Shown here piece after piece: positions 1-14,931 of a stretch of DNA of 64,000 bases; positions within the stretch are counted from its first letter, which is position 1; the number at the start of each line of letters is the position of its first letter. The stretch comes from Setoptus koraiensis (Eukaryota; Arthropoda). Where the stretch lies: positions 11,470,001 through 11,534,000 of the forward strand of contig CM106585.1 of the NCBI GenBank assembly GCA_048013815.1, written 5' to 3'. A program made the translations under genes and the position numbers. The notes under the pieces were generated by a model. The model was given only the letters and a program-made list of their open reading frames with translations. It was not told the origin of the DNA and made no database searches.

Positions 1-2828
1 TCTCACTCTATATGCGTTTTTTCTTTGCCCTTTCAATGCCAACCACACAACAAAGAGCCGTTGAGCAAAGGAGACACGACGAGAGAGAGATAATCAATCA
101 TTGAGATGAGTGACCATGTGGGATAATGAACGTCAGTAGCTCCATTTGTTTGTGTTGTTTCACTTTGAGATTGCCGCCCCTTCTCGCGCTCTATATATAC
201 AACGATATATCTTATAAATATATTCTCATGTTGGGAGATATAGAAGACAAGGGAGCCCATTATTGAGTGTTGTAATTCTCAATTTCGGCTAACTGTCAAA
301 CATACCCGCCCGACGCCAAAAATATCTGCTTGTTCGTAACACCGAGCACTTGCTAATTCTAGCGCGATGCAACGCGTCCAATCTCAATAACTCTGTGGCA
401 TATTCATATTTATGATACGGATCATAATAATGTCAAGACATGGCAATCATCAGCATGTAAAATTTACTGGAAACTTCAAGTATGTATCATTTAGAGACAT
501 ACTTGCAGTCTACATGCCGTGCCAACGAGACGACATTATTTATGTGTGTATTATACGCACCCAGTCAGCCAGTCAATGTTGTTATTGTTGTCGTCGTTTA
601 TCTCATTAATACATATAGGCCAAACAAGGCCTTGCAACAGGCCCGATACACTGGCGCAAACAACATGAATAATACATGTATGTATCGCCAGCGAAGGCCC
701 TATAAGAACAATATCATGTTGAACAATAATTTTAATGATAATGGCCATAATGATGCTGATAATAACGATTGTGAAAAGAAGGAAAAAATTGTCTCTGGCA
801 AAGCTCGCTTTTTTCTCTTTTATTCTTGTAGCCATGATTTATTGGCTTGTGTCACTGTGATCAATCTTAATCTAAGGCCCTGATCCAATCCCCTTTGACT
901 GTAAGAAGCCCCCATTACAGCGCCTCTGCCGCTTCTGCAGCCGCTATAGGCCGTTTCAGCTGATCTATATATTCTGTTTTCTTTGTTTTTTGGTGTATCG
1001 TGTTGGCAAGCAAATGTGAATTGTATTAGAAAATGGACACCTACAAACAACGACTTGCACTTGCAAACAACTTGAATTTGTCCATCAGATCATCAGGCCG
1101 GCAACAATGCCAGCTACGGTGGTCTGCTTGTACATTTCGGCCATATGTCCCCGCATTGGCGCTAAATGATTGTTTCTCGGGGCACTCTCGAATCATACAG
1201 ATCGTCGTGATCACGCTCATCATTACCAAACAAACAAACGAACGAACAACAAAAAACGAGCTCTGTCTTTCTTTGAATAATATTATTAATTATATCACAT
1301 CATATCGCACGATGAGAATCGACTTGTTCAACTGACGGTATCTATGCACCAGCACCAGCTTCGGCACCAGCTTCGGCACCAGCAAAAACAGCGCCAGAGA
1401 ATAGACGATGCGATGGGAGCAAGTTTGCAATCGCTCGTCATGCTTCATATAGTTGGAAGGCGCAAAACAACACAACAGAGCGAGAGAGAGAGCCATCCAA
1501 CTCGATGATCCGTTTCGAAATAGCGCTAAAATGATTATATAAAGCGCACATATGAAGCGGGCGAAATTCTTCTCACTTCTCTTTATGGCCAACGCTGGCG
1601 ATGCTGTCTAAGCGCCTGGTCATTTCGCTAGACAGCAAATCGGTGGACACGAAGCAATAATTGTTGTTGCTAACTCAACGCGATCAAAATTTCTCTCGCA
1701 TCCTTGCAATCTTTGCGAGCCCGTGCACCTCAGCTGGCCCACAATGGTTGCGGGCATCAGCACAATGGGCCAGGGCAATTTGTTTGCCCTGGCGCATCGT
1801 ATGCACTGTGTGGTGCTATATGGTATTGCATGGTGCTGCATGGTGGCTCTAAGATCAACTGGTGCCCATGAGAAGGGCACCAGTTGTTTTCAAATGAGCG
1901 ATTCTCTGACAGGGCGCAGTCGCGCAACAAGTGAACCGATAATCAGATCAACAAGTGCAGCGCTTGATTGTTGTTGTTGTTGTTTTGTTTGGTTGCGTGC
2001 TGGCGTCATGGCTACATGAATTTTGATAATTGTTGTGGTTGTCGTTGTTGTGATTAGTGCTGTTGTTGTGGTTGTCGTTGTTGTGAGTGATGTCGTTGTG
2101 AGCGATGTTATGGGCCATGTTGTTGCGAGCAAAGCCACTGGCTAGCCGCGGAATGACAGAGCGATCTTGCGCAATGGCGCTAAGGTCACAACAATGGCAG
2201 CAGCGGAGGATTTAAATTAACAACAAATTAAATAAATAAACTATATGAGAACGCAGCAACGCGACGCTCGATTTAACTGAATATAAATAAAACAAGCGAG
2301 ACAGGGTTAAGCATCACGCTCGTTGCGAGCCACAGCTCGCCGGATCGGTTGCGAGCGGCGCCGGCTCGCAGCCACCATGCAACCAATCCAATTGACTTAA
2401 AGGGAATCGTTCAAAAAGGCTGCAATTCTGCTAATCATTTGCGACAAACATAACCTTGGATTGATTGCTCCATTTATGGCCACGTCTGGCTCGCACAGGT
2501 CGCTTGTCGGGGCTTGTTGCGGCCCCACAGTGGCAATAAGCGTCAGAGAGTGTACGGCACTGGCACACTTTTGTGCTGTTGTTGTTGTTGTTCAATTATT
2601 TATTTGGTTAGTTGGTTCAATTGACAATCATTCAATTCATCGTTTTCTTGCCGCAATGCGCAATTCACTGCGCATTTTACAATTGTATAGCATATTGTAT
2701 GTATATGTAGTGCACGACAGGTGTGTGCGCGGGTCGCGAAATTACGTCGCCAAATTACGTCACGTAATTGATTAGTTTATATAGATGTAGATGTTTATAT
2801 AGTATGTATAGAAACGATGCTGATGCAA
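1..2828. other. Gene-free stretch downstream of Pax1/9
   Basis: I see no supportable gene here. The short open frames lack conserved motifs and follow simple repeats. The stretch holds GTT/CAA-type low-complexity DNA (about 1970-2130, including a roughly 40-bp unit repeated twice at about 2030-2095), a small tandem of a 12-bp CACCAGCTTCGG-like unit at about 1347-1383, and a perfect 12-bp hairpin at 1856-1886. It lies 3' of the Pax gene and could contain its 3' UTR and regulatory DNA, but no specific site can be supported from the sequence alone. Confidence 0.6.
1856..1886. repeat. Perfect 12-bp inverted repeat, 7-bp loop
   Basis: The arms at 1856-1867 and 1875-1886 (CAACTGGTGCCC and its exact complement) flank a 7-base loop. 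This is one of several perfect short hairpins in the flanks of this window. Confidence 0.8.
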
Positions 2829-4793
<1,965 letters not shown>

Positions 4794-4861
4794 GCGCCCG
4801 CGCGTATATCTACCAATATCTGGCTGTGTCTGGCTGTGTCTGTGCGATCTGTCGTCGCCCC

Positions 4862-4955
4862 GGCGAGCCTCTGATTCGGCGAACTTCTATTTGGCGAGCT
4901 TCTATTCGGCGAGCTTCTGATTCGGCGGGCCTCTGGTCTGGCGAGCCTCTAATTG
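4862..4955. repeat. Degenerate minisatellite, GGCGAGCTTCT-like unit
   Basis: Five to six imperfect copies of a unit resembling GATTCGGCGAGCTTCT run head to tail just upstream of the first Pax1/9 coding exon. Such an array could influence the 5' UTR or promoter, but nothing shows that it does. Confidence 0.7.
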
Positions 4956-5240
4956 TTTGGATGGTCTGTTGCTTGCGTCGCTATGTTGCACGAGTCAACT
5001 ACTGCACACTCGATGATGATGAAACTTGTGGCAACGTCTCTATTTATTACATGTATGCTGTTGATGGCGTCGCGGTTGCGTTCGAAATGAATTCGTTCAT
5101 GACACTGGCACAATTATTTATTTTATCTCTCGCTCGCTCGCTTGCGCTCCAAGTGTTAGCGTGCGCCGCTTCCAACTGGCACAGTTCATGACGCACCAAC
5201 TATGACGACTAACAACTGCCCAACTGGCTGGCATGCTTGG

Positions 5241-5250
5241 CCTATATAGG
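5241..5250 (-). promoter_or_regulatory. Possible TATA-like site upstream of Pax1/9
   Basis: The palindrome CCTATATAGG lies about 450 bp upstream of the Pax1/9 start codon. The motif is symmetrical and short, so chance occurrence is quite possible. No initiator could be assigned. Confidence 0.15.
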
Positions 5251-5578
5251 TACATGTGCCATGCATTCGCAGCAGTGTGTGCGCCGCCGGCGTGCGCCCG
5301 TGCACCGCGCAACAAACTTTGAACACTTTGCCCTGGCAATCGAATGGCGGGGTGCGCATTCAGTTGGGCACAACACACAAGCCTATATGCAGCAGTGTGG
5401 TGCAGCGATGGCTGGCGAGCGGTGCAGCGATGGCTGGCTCATCTGGGCGCAGATGAGCGCCTAGATGAGCGCAGAGAAGCGCCCAGATGAGTGAAAAGTG
5501 AGTGAGTGATGCGAGCGATGCGCAGTAACCAACCAAACGAACGATTATTCCGCGGGCACAGCTCGCGCGCTTCGAAGC

Positions 5579-5625
5579 TTCGAAGCTGCACGCGCTGGCC
5601 AGCATCGTCCGCGTGCAGCTTCGAA
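5579..5625. repeat. Perfect 16-bp inverted repeat, 15-bp loop
   Basis: The arms TTCGAAGCTGCACGCG (5579-5594) and its exact complement (5610-5625) flank a 15-base loop, giving a stable potential hairpin. Confidence 0.8.
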
Positions 5626-6700
5626 ACGAGCAACCACCAACCACCAGCCAGCCAGCAGCAGCGCCGGCCAGCAACACGTGACACGTTGCGAGCAGAGCGA
5701 GTGGTCAGCTAGCATAAAACATGGTGACATGTTGTTGTGATTTCGGCCAGCACCAGTACATGTTGTGGTCAGTGTGTCAGTGCGGCTGCTGGCCACTGCA
5801 GCAGCGACGCTTGCTTGTGCCGCGCTGGCAAAGCAATAGTGGCCCGCGGGGTCATCATGTGCGCCGACTGGTGCAGTGTGGTCAGTTGTGGTCAGTGGCG
5901 AGTTGCAACTGGTGCAAGCCGGTGCAAGCCGATGCAAGCGACAGCCGATGCAGCAAATGTGACAAAAGAAAGGATGTCGCTGGTGGCTAAAGTGCAAAAG
6001 TGAATAGATTGCTCGCGCTCACTAATGAAAAGAACACAAGAGGCTAATGAACACTTAATTAAAACATGCTCGCTCTCGCTCTGGCTGGCTCGCTCCTCCT
6101 TTTGTGCTGCTCGCTGCTGGCTGCTGGCTTCTGCTTGCTTGTCGGCAGCTGACGCTGATGGCCCGAGAGCCAACAGCCCGACGACGACGAGAGCCGCTCG
6201 CGGGGCCGCACTGGTTGTCGTCTGGTGACTCTTGCCTCACCAGACGACGGTCGGGCAGTCGCTTGCGAGCATCGCTTGTGAGTCGCTCTACTGGCCCGAC
6301 CGGCCCGACGGGCCGACTGGTCGCTGGCAGTTGGCAACTCCGTGGGAGGCGCTCAATGGCGCGATATGCGGCTTATATCGCCATTGAGCCAACAACAATA
6401 GTGATATATGGCGATAATCTGTGCGGCCAGCCGGGGCGGCTGACTGCGCCGACGCAGCCTGTTGCCCGGCCGCGGACACTCTCGACACTGTCGCTGGACA
6501 CTGGTCACTGTGAGAGACCGCGAGAGACCGCGAGAGACTGTCAGAGAGACTGTCAGAGAGGCTGCCGGGAGCTGGCCCCATTGTGGTGCACGAGATGCAG
6601 GCGCGAGGGTATTATCCGCGCCAGCACAAGGCAGTGTTGCCGTTTATTAACTCGCCAGCTTCATTAGTGGTCAACGGTTGGCGTGATTATAATCACCAGC

Positions 6701-6737
6701 GGCGAGCAACTGACAAATCAGTTGTCAGTTGCTCGCC
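6701..6737. repeat. Perfect 16-bp inverted repeat, 5-bp loop
   Basis: The arms GGCGAGCAACTGACAA (6701-6716) and its exact complement (6722-6737) are separated by ATCAG. Both the tight loop and the absence of mismatches are unlike a typical animal microRNA precursor. Confidence 0.8.
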
Positions 6738-7490
6738 GGCCATTAGCGGCCCTGGTGACTTGTCAGCGTGCTGCGAGTTACCAGAGTGTGTTTTTAATTT
6801 AATTTATTGTCGCCATTACCATCACCAGTGTATACATTTGCGGCTACTAACACATATAATATATCGGCCAGATATATAGTGGCACCGTGTTGGTGCTGGC
6901 TTGCTGGCGATAGCGCACCAGTGATACTAGTGATAGTGCGCTAGTAGCCGGTGCGGCACTAATATGGTGCACCCCAACTACTGCTGCCGCTCGATGCGAT
7001 ATGTTCATTTAAATTTACAGACTCCACTTGTTGATGCGTCCATCGGGTCACACTGTCGGGCTCGCCGGGCTCCTTCTTTTGTCGCTGTTGTTGCCTTTGT
7101 TGTCGGGCGACGTGACGGGCCTCCCGTGCACGGTGCCCCACCAACAGTGTCGCCCATTAACGCAATCGCGCACCAGCACGGTGGTCAATGACACGCGGTA
7201 TACACGCAATCCGAACGGGCCCATTGACAAACCGGTTGCTCACTGCAATAATAATTGTCATAATGGCGGCCGGCTGACACCTCTGACACTTGCCACTGCG
7301 CGCTGTCAGATTTGGTCCGATTCGGCGAGATTTAGTGAGATTCGGCGAGATTTAGTGAGATTCGGTCGGATGTTTGTCCGGCAGTTTGTGCCACATTCTC
7401 ATATATGTTCTCATATGTGTTCCGTTCATGTGGCGCCGCCGATCCTTTGATGCCGCACCATCGGCGTCGTCACAATCGCCACAGTCACCA

Positions 7491-7546
7491 CAAGCCGTCG
7501 CAAGCCGTCGCAAGCCGTCGCAAGCCGTCGCAAGCCGTCGCAAGCG
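7491..7546. repeat. Minisatellite, 10-bp unit CAAGCCGTCG, five copies
   Basis: Five exact copies of CAAGCCGTCG are followed by a partial copy. A 20-bp unit (GAGATTCGGCGAGATTTAGT) is repeated about 2.5 times just upstream at about 7317-7370. Confidence 0.9.
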
Positions 7547-10500
7547 AATGGATGACCACTCTCGCCGCACCGCCAAATCGCACCACTGACGAGATTTGCC
7601 ATAAAGCACACACTTTTGTGCTCTTTTTGTGCTCTTTTTGCTGCCAGCAGCAACCGGGAGCCACTAAATGGCGAGAGAGAGCCACCAAATGGACAGAGAG
7701 AGAGAGAGCCACTCAATGGCGAGAGAGAGAGAGAGATCGGATTATGAGCGGCAATCCTTTTTGCTGGTGCCGGCGACAGTGCCCCTCGGCCCTGCCGGCG
7801 TGCAATCCAAAATGCAAGCCCGAAATGCGAGCGCGAAATACGAGCGCCGAGAAGCGTCCTATATGGACCATAATCGTTTCCTCTTTGCCATAAATCATTA
7901 TCGCTGACCATTATGACAGCGACGATGAGACCAAGGTTCAACGTGAGACCCGAACGCCGCCGCGGCGCAAATTGATGCTCGCCCGCAAAAAACTTTGACG
8001 TGAGCCGACAGTCGGCTGTCTCGACGAGTGCACAGGCCGACGCAGCGCCAAAATCATTGATTGATTAACGTTAAATTGTAAATTTTCATAAATTTTTCAC
8101 TTTGCGAATTTGCCAATTTGTGAATTTGTAGCGAGTTCGAGGCGGCAATTTGAGTTGCCCATTGCGACACAACGCGACATCTGCCTGACAAGCCGCGAAA
8201 GTTGACTTTTGTCGCCGACACGTCACGTTGATGTTAATTATGCAATCGTGTGCGCCCCGTCAATCAGCTATGTCCACTAGTTAATGTGTGCAGCAAATTG
8301 CGCTAGACAGACAGTTTGTTGTCGTAGACATTAGTTGTCGCCGGCAGAGCGCCGGCAACTGCTAATGGCTGCCAGTGGCGTCTGTTGATTCGTTTCGGCG
8401 CATGGATTCACTCATCAAGATGTTAATCTTTGATACTTTCACGCTCAGATGATATAATTTTGCGTGCCAGAGGTGTGCCCATGTCAGTATCATCGTTATG
8501 ACAGCGATGGTGACAGCAGATAGAGACGCGCCTCAGCGTCTTGCGATACACGGTGAATTCGCCTACTCATCTGCTGCGCCAGCAGCAACAACGGCGACGG
8601 CAACAGCAACAACCGAACAACCGAAACGACATTGATCTCGATATCAAAAAAGTCAACTGGAACCACAAAGACATGCTATGCTTCCATGAATTTCATCGAC
8701 CATTATTATTTATCCGCGCATATTGCACACGCTATTACATGTGCGCTGTTTACGCGCGCCAAATTGGCCACTAAAATCGCTTGCCGCCCTTTGCGCCTCT
8801 TTAGGCAGCCAAGCAAGCGATTCATCGCCACTGCGAACACTTGATTCACCGCTGATCCGGTCGAGTCGACTAAGACAACAAATTTGAACAAATTTGATTG
8901 ATTTTGCGCCATCTCGTACGTCGTGTTCGAGCACATATCATACTCACAACAGCCTCGAAATTCATGAGCGACGGCCCGAAATCGTGGGGCCGCCACTCGG
9001 TCCATCAAGGTGAACAGTCGTCTCGTTGAGTCGATTCAGCGTTACACAATCAAAAACTTGCCGTGTTACTGTGGGGGACAATTTTTAATTATTGAGCCGC
9101 TTCGCACCGACTATATCTGACTCTATTGCGACTCTATTGCGACTATACTCACCACTCTCAACGTCCGACCCGATCTTGAAATGAAACTATTCGCTTTTGG
9201 GCCAAGTGGGGAAGCCAGTATGCGGACTTGTTTGTCTTAACCAGCAGTATTGCACATGGCGTAGTAGCAGTAAGTGATGGCAATTAGTTTGGAGCCTCCA
9301 GTGACGCAGAGTTATTATACATTTTCTACAAAATGAAACTCAATTTTGTTTTCCTGAACGACACAAACATTGCGCCTAATAGCGCGCCATAGAGAACAAT
9401 AATGAATCTCTTCAAGAGCAAATTGCATATGCCAGTTTCTCATATTCTCATAGGATCATTCCGTGAGCGACAACACACTGCCACTGATATATCAAATTTG
9501 AGACATTCATTGTGACAAACGCTATTATTGTGATAACAACAATTTCACTTTTGTTACTTGTTAGATGTATCTTGACTGTCGTGTGATGTAACATAAGAGC
9601 TTGTATATCTATGCATATGTACAGCAACCATATATCACCAAACTGCTAGTAAAGAGTTTGAGTGCGAATATTTTCGTTCAATACATACGCAAATATGCTG
9701 TTCACATGTTGTCCATGTTGTTGTTTTTGTAAAGCAAACAAAAAATATTATCATGTTCTAGAATTGATTACTTGAAAATTATCAAACTAATTCCATATTT
9801 GTGTGAGCATGAATGTCATTGGATATGTCTCGCAGCCTCGACACAAGCGGGCCCACCAGCGCCACCAGCACCACTGGCATCACTACTAGCCAGCCACAGT
9901 TTGTGTGCCGGCATGTTGCTGGGGACCCAAATGGGAATTGAGTTGATTATCTCAGCTAGTCAAACAGCAGCAGCAGCAGCAGTAGCAGCAGTTGAGTATA
10001 GATGCAGCTTCATCACAATTATTATGACGGTTGCGCGAGGATAGTCAATACTCATGATTATTATCATTATGTTGGCGATCATTGCCGCTGACAATAATGT
10101 TGAATTAGATAATCATTTTTGTGGCTGCAATTTTCATGGCATCAAAGCATGAGCTTTTTGATTTGCTTGGTTTACAACAACATCATCACACACTTGATGT
10201 GATATAACTGAAATGATTATTTTTGTCCAAGTCCTAGTATGAGTCTCAAGTTGAAAAACTTGCAGTCCTCCATCGCGCAGCAAGTCATTCGGAAAGAAGT
10301 AACAATTACACACGCAAAGAGCAAACATATCAAGTGGATTAGGAGAAAAAGAAGGATATTCCACGTTGTTGCACAATTGCCCGACTCCATATTCTCGCTT
10401 GCAATGAATGAATGCATGAGCGCGATCGTATTGTCTTCAACCGTGTCCTCGATATTATGTAACATGTTAGAAAGTCTCTAAAATCTTACATGTATGCCCT

Positions 10501-12216
10501 CGCTAGCCGCGTTTCAAGTGTGTTCATCACATTAAATAAGGCGAGCTTGTGCGCGATTGCCAAACAGAGCCATCAAATAGCCCGAAAGAAACAACCATTT
10601 TGAGACGACTATTACCATGATGATGATGATGATGAGCATCTCAATCGCATGACAAAAAGAGAGCAAATTAGTTTGGATTGAGAGGCTGGGTAAGAGGCGA
10701 AAAATTGCCAGTCAGACAGTTTAAATTGGACCAAGTAAACAAATGGCCACAACAAGCAAGCACTTGTGATTGTGTTGGACCCCACAATGGCAAACTATTC
10801 GCCCCGTCGCCTAGTGGCGAACCGTGTGGAAATCTGCCAATGTCTTGCGCCAACAGTACAGCCCTTTCGCCTAAAATTGGGGCCAATCTCGTGCTGGCGA
10901 CCGTCGTCACTGTCTATTGGCAGAGCTGTTTTTGTTTTTAGCCAGCCAGCCAAAACAACAACAACAACAACGACGACGACAAAAACAACAACAAAACACA
11001 AAATGTGGCTAGATTATGTAATGCAAATCTCTGGGTGTAATCGAGATGTGGGTGTACCTGTTTGTGACACGCGAACAGCCTGTTTGAAACAGGTTGTCGG
11101 ACACATGCAAATGGGATAAAATGAAATAAAATAAAAAAATTTACAACAAAGGACACGAGCTGTTTCTGTTGGGGAGCAACAAATGGGAGATGGGAGGCGC
11201 GCCAAATTAGGTGAGTGCATGCGTCAAGGTAAGTGAGCCAGCGTTTGGCATGTGGCCGTGTCCGACGACGACAACAACAACTTATTGACATGTGCTGCTG
11301 CCGTGTGCACCAGCGCACTTTGCCGCCATCTAGTTGCGCAAAAGGGCGCCAGGGGCGCCCAAATTTCTCAGGTTGTCCATGGCTGCGACCAATGCACCTG
11401 CTGCTGTGGGTGTCTCACGGGCGCTCGTTACGGCAATCACGCGGCCGCGTGTTAGCTGAAGCACGCGCTGGCGTTACTTGACCCGTGCTTCAGCACCATG
11501 TGTGCACGCCATTCGAATGCACAGCTTGCGCCGTGCCGTGTGGCCGCCGATTGTGCGAATGCGGCACTGGCAGAGCCGCCTTGCGGCGCTGCGCGCAAAC
11601 ACAAGCGGAGGCCATGAGGAGGGCGCACACAACGATGTGCACATTATGTGCCTTTCAAAATGTTTTGACGGTGTGTGTGTAGATGCGCACAAGTGACTGT
11701 TGGCGCAAGCACACACACGCATTTGCGCATCACCACGTTGAATCATTGCGAAAGCGATTGTATGTAACATCGCTCGTTGTGTTTGATTACATGGGAGCGG
11801 AGAGACGGGAGGCTCTGCCACCACACTGCACTGCACACTGGGAGTCACGGCGTCGCCTTGGCACGGCGTCGTGACGGCGAATCAACGTTGAATTTCGCGC
11901 AATTTTCATTACAGCGGAGGGGTATGAAATGCTCCTGTATATAGTGGAGTGGTTCGTTGAAATACCAATGTGATGTTGATAGGCTATACTAATTCATACA
12001 TATAAATATCTATATATTACTATTACACCATTATTACATCTACAACATCACTACTAGAACCTCCTATCACCACCATTATCATTTAAAAAAACTACTATTA
12101 TCATGCTTGTGAGATGTTATCAAAGATATTATTATTATTGATTATTGACAATTAAACGCCATTTATTATTCCCATTTATTATTATTATAAATAGGCCCCC
12201 TTCCCCCGAGAGTGAC

Positions 12217-12248
12217 ACACACACACACACACACCACACACACACACA
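12217..12248. repeat. CA dinucleotide microsatellite
   Basis: An (AC)n run interrupted once lies just upstream of the importin beta start codon, probably within its 5' leader. Confidence 0.85.
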
Positions 12249-12264
12249 ACTGTTCATCATCAAC

Positions 12265-14931
12265 ATGGATCTATTAAAGGTACTTAGTCAGACTGTTTCC
12301 TCTAACCAACAGGAACTGGTCTCGGCTAGCACATTTATTGAAACATATATACACCAAGATTTTCCAGGATTTCTCAGATCATTGACAGATATTTTACACA
12401 ATGACCAAAACTCTCCTGTTGTACGTATGGCAGCTGGTCTACAACTCAAAAATCAGCTAACCAGCAGGGACGAACAATTAAGACAACAACAACACCAAAG
12501 ATGGTTGGCCTTGCCAGAGGACACCAGGGCTTATGTCAAAGAAAGAGTATTTGCCTCTCTTGGTACGGAAACTTTTAGACCCTCCTCGGCACCACAATGT
12601 GTCTCTTATATAGCCATCGTTGAGCTGCCCTTAAAATTGTGGCCAGGCCTAGTGTCGGCCCTATGTCACAATGTCACCAATCCAGCTAGTTCATTGTTAT
12701 TACGTCAAACAACGTTGGAAACAATAGGTTATATTTGTACAGATTTAGATCCTGCCGCTTTAGAAGTAACGGATTCTAATCTCATATTAACTGCTATAGT
12801 GCATGGAATGAGAGAAGAGGAACCCAATAACTCTGTCAGATTGGCTGCTACAACGGCCTTGTTAAATTCATTAGAATTTACTGAAACAAATTTCCAGAAC
12901 GAACAAGAGCGCCATTGTATTATGGCGGTTGTTTGCAAGGCCACCCAATGCGACGACATACAAGTGAGTGTTGCCGCGTTACAATGTCTTGTTAAAATTA
13001 TGTCGCTATATTATCAATTTATGGAACATTATATGGCCTCAGCATTGTTTGCAATCACAATGAAAGCGATGAAAAGTGATAATGATGATGTCGCGTTACA
13101 AGGAATAGAGTTCTGGTCAAACGTTTGCGATGAAGAGATTAATCTATCATTAGAGGCAGCCGAATCACAAGAGCTTGGTAAACCACCAGAGAAAACATCT
13201 AAACATTATGCACGTGGAGCACTACAGTACTTAGTTCCAATACTTGTTGACATGCTAGCCAGACAAGATGAAAATGATGATACAGAAGAATGGAAGCCAT
13301 GTAAATCTGCTGGCGTATGTTTAATGTTATTAGCGAATTGTTGTGAGAATGCAATTGTTGGTAACGTTCTTCCATTCATACAATCAAACATCGTTAGTCC
13401 AAATTGGCGTCTTCGTGACGCTGCCGTTATGACATTTGGTTCGATACTCGATGGTCCCGATCAAACTACTCTTAAACCTATAGCTGAACAAATAGTACCT
13501 TTTCTGATTAACTTCATGAAAGACACTAGTGTCGTAGTGAGAGATTCCTCTGCTTGGGCGATCGGAAAATTGTGTGACACTGTGCCGGAAGCCGTATTAT
13601 CTCAAAGATTTCTACCTGAACTCATTCATGCTCTAATTGAGAACCTCAAAGTCGAACCAAGAGTAGCCTCAAATGTCTGTTGGGCTATAAATTCGTTAGC
13701 TTCCGCCGCTGGCGCAACAGCCCGCGAAAGTTGTGTTGACGATATGGCACCACCAACTTTTATTTTATCACCCTTCTTCCCACGCCTGATTGAGGAGTTA
13801 TTGAAAACAACCGAAAGACAAGATAGTAATACCAACAGCAATAATCAAGAGCACAATCTGAAAACTGCAGCTTATGAAGCTTTAATGGAAGTGATAAAAT
13901 CCGCGCCAGCCGACTGCTACCATCTAATCTATAATTCGCAACAGCCGGCAGTTTTGACTATAATACTACAGAGAATTCAATATATAATAAGCCAAGAACC
14001 TCAAATCAACAATCCAACAGATAGGGCACAATACAACGATTTACAATCTTTGCTTTGGGCCGCCATGACATCGATTATTAGGAGAATGAACAACGATGAT
14101 GTCCGTGCTATTAGTGATTCTCTAATGGAACTATTACTACGGACGTTGCAAACTGGTTCAGAATCGGGAACCGTTCAAGAAGATGCATTTATGGCAATCA
14201 CCACACTATTGGATTCGATATCAACATACTTCTTACGTTATATGGATACTTTTAAACCATATTTGATACAAGGCTTGAGAAATAACATTGTCCCACAAGT
14301 GTGTTCTACGGCCATTGGCTTACTGGGTGATTTATCAAGGGCTTTAGGACAGGGGTTATTTCCTTATTGTGCCGAATTCATGACCGTTTTAATGGCAAAC
14401 TTAAGTGAGGAAGCCTTCGATCGTAATTCTAAGGCACAAATATTAAGTACATTCGGAGATTTCGCCCTGGCCTTTGGACCAAATTTTAAGGAGTATGCAG
14501 CGATATCACTTCAAATGTTAAAGCATGCAAGTCAAGTGCTGCCACATGATAGGAATGACTATGAATTTCTTGAATACTGTATAAAACTACGTGAATGTGC
14601 CATCGAAGGTTACACAGGTATTATACAAGGATTGAAAGGACCTGATCACAATTATAGTGATGAGGTGAGATCACTTTTGGAACAACATATACCGCATATA
14701 GTACAATTTATAATAATAGTTGCTAGTGATCCCGAAAATACAGACTCCCTCATATGCTCATGTTGTGGACTGATAGGTGATATTGCAGAAACATTTGGTC
14801 CATCGATGAATCAATATTTAACACAACAACCGATAACTGAACTATTGATTCGTGGTCGCAGATCTAAAAACGAAAAGACGCATTCTATTGCAAATTGGGC
14901 CAGTCTAGAAGTAAAAAAACTAAGAAATTGA
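12265..14931 (+). CDS. KPNB1: Importin subunit beta-1 (karyopherin beta-1), intronless
   Basis: This is the nuclear import receptor that carries importin-alpha/NLS cargo, and some cargo directly, through nuclear pores and releases it on RanGTP binding. The frame encodes 888 aa, against about 876 in vertebrates, so it is full length. The start is the ATG opening MDLLKVLSQTV; the frame is open further upstream only through CA-repeat leader. The whole protein is HEAT-repeat-like. Recognisable stretches are an N-terminal importin-beta domain with VVRMAAGLQLKNQL, the acidic loop DENDDTEEW (residues 335-343) followed by PCKSAGVCLMLLANCCE, WRLRDAAVMTFGSILDGP, VVRDSSAWAIGKLCD, and a C-terminus with RGRRSKNEKTHSIANWASLE. 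It ends TGA at 14929-14931. No intron is seen, whereas the Rpt2 neighbour has two. An ATTAAA polyadenylation-like signal lies at 15017-15022. The gene is convergent with Rpt2. Codons are AT-rich, unlike those of Pax1/9. Confidence 0.97.
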   Translation: MDLLKVLSQTVSSNQQELVSASTFIETYIHQDFPGFLRSLTDILHNDQNSPVVRMAAGLQLKNQLTSRDEQLRQQQHQRWLALPEDTRAYVKERVFASLGTETFRPSSAPQCVSYIAIVELPLKLWPGLVSALCHNVTNPASSLLLRQTTLETIGYICTDLDPAALEVTDSNLILTAIVHGMREEEPNNSVRLAATTALLNSLEFTETNFQNEQERHCIMAVVCKATQCDDIQVSVAALQCLVKIMSLYYQFMEHYMASALFAITMKAMKSDNDDVALQGIEFWSNVCDEEINLSLEAAESQELGKPPEKTSKHYARGALQYLVPILVDMLARQDENDDTEEWKPCKSAGVCLMLLANCCENAIVGNVLPFIQSNIVSPNWRLRDAAVMTFGSILDGPDQTTLKPIAEQIVPFLINFMKDTSVVVRDSSAWAIGKLCDTVPEAVLSQRFLPELIHALIENLKVEPRVASNVCWAINSLASAAGATARESCVDDMAPPTFILSPFFPRLIEELLKTTERQDSNTNSNNQEHNLKTAAYEALMEVIKSAPADCYHLIYNSQQPAVLTIILQRIQYIISQEPQINNPTDRAQYNDLQSLLWAAMTSIIRRMNNDDVRAISDSLMELLLRTLQTGSESGTVQEDAFMAITTLLDSISTYFLRYMDTFKPYLIQGLRNNIVPQVCSTAIGLLGDLSRALGQGLFPYCAEFMTVLMANLSEEAFDRNSKAQILSTFGDFALAFGPNFKEYAAISLQMLKHASQVLPHDRNDYEFLEYCIKLRECAIEGYTGIIQGLKGPDHNYSDEVRSLLEQHIPHIVQFIIIVASDPENTDSLICSCCGLIGDIAETFGPSMNQYLTQQPITELLIRGRRSKNEKTHSIANWASLEVKKLRN

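Larger units (their letters stand above)
4794..12264. other. Gene-poor 5' region between Pax1/9 and importin beta
   Basis: No gene is supportable across about 7.4 kb. The open frames of 60-190 codons here are short, overlap on both strands and carry no recognisable domain. The DNA is rich in CAA/GTT runs, minisatellites (listed separately) and perfect hairpins. It turns distinctly AT-rich from about 11.95 kb. Since it lies directly upstream of a developmental transcription factor, promoter and enhancer DNA is a reasonable inference. A palindromic CCTATATAGG at 5241-5250 is a possible TATA-like site 450 bp upstream of the Pax ATG, but it is unproven. Confidence 0.5.

Noticed and set aside
6104-6667. 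A 187-codon open frame in the Pax1/9 upstream region
   Set aside because: Arg/Ser/Thr-rich GC-biased sequence with overlapping open frames on both strands, no conserved motif and no splice context.
7491-7546. A CRISPR-like array
   Set aside because: Direct 10-bp tandem copies with no spacers. This is a minisatellite in a eukaryotic genome.
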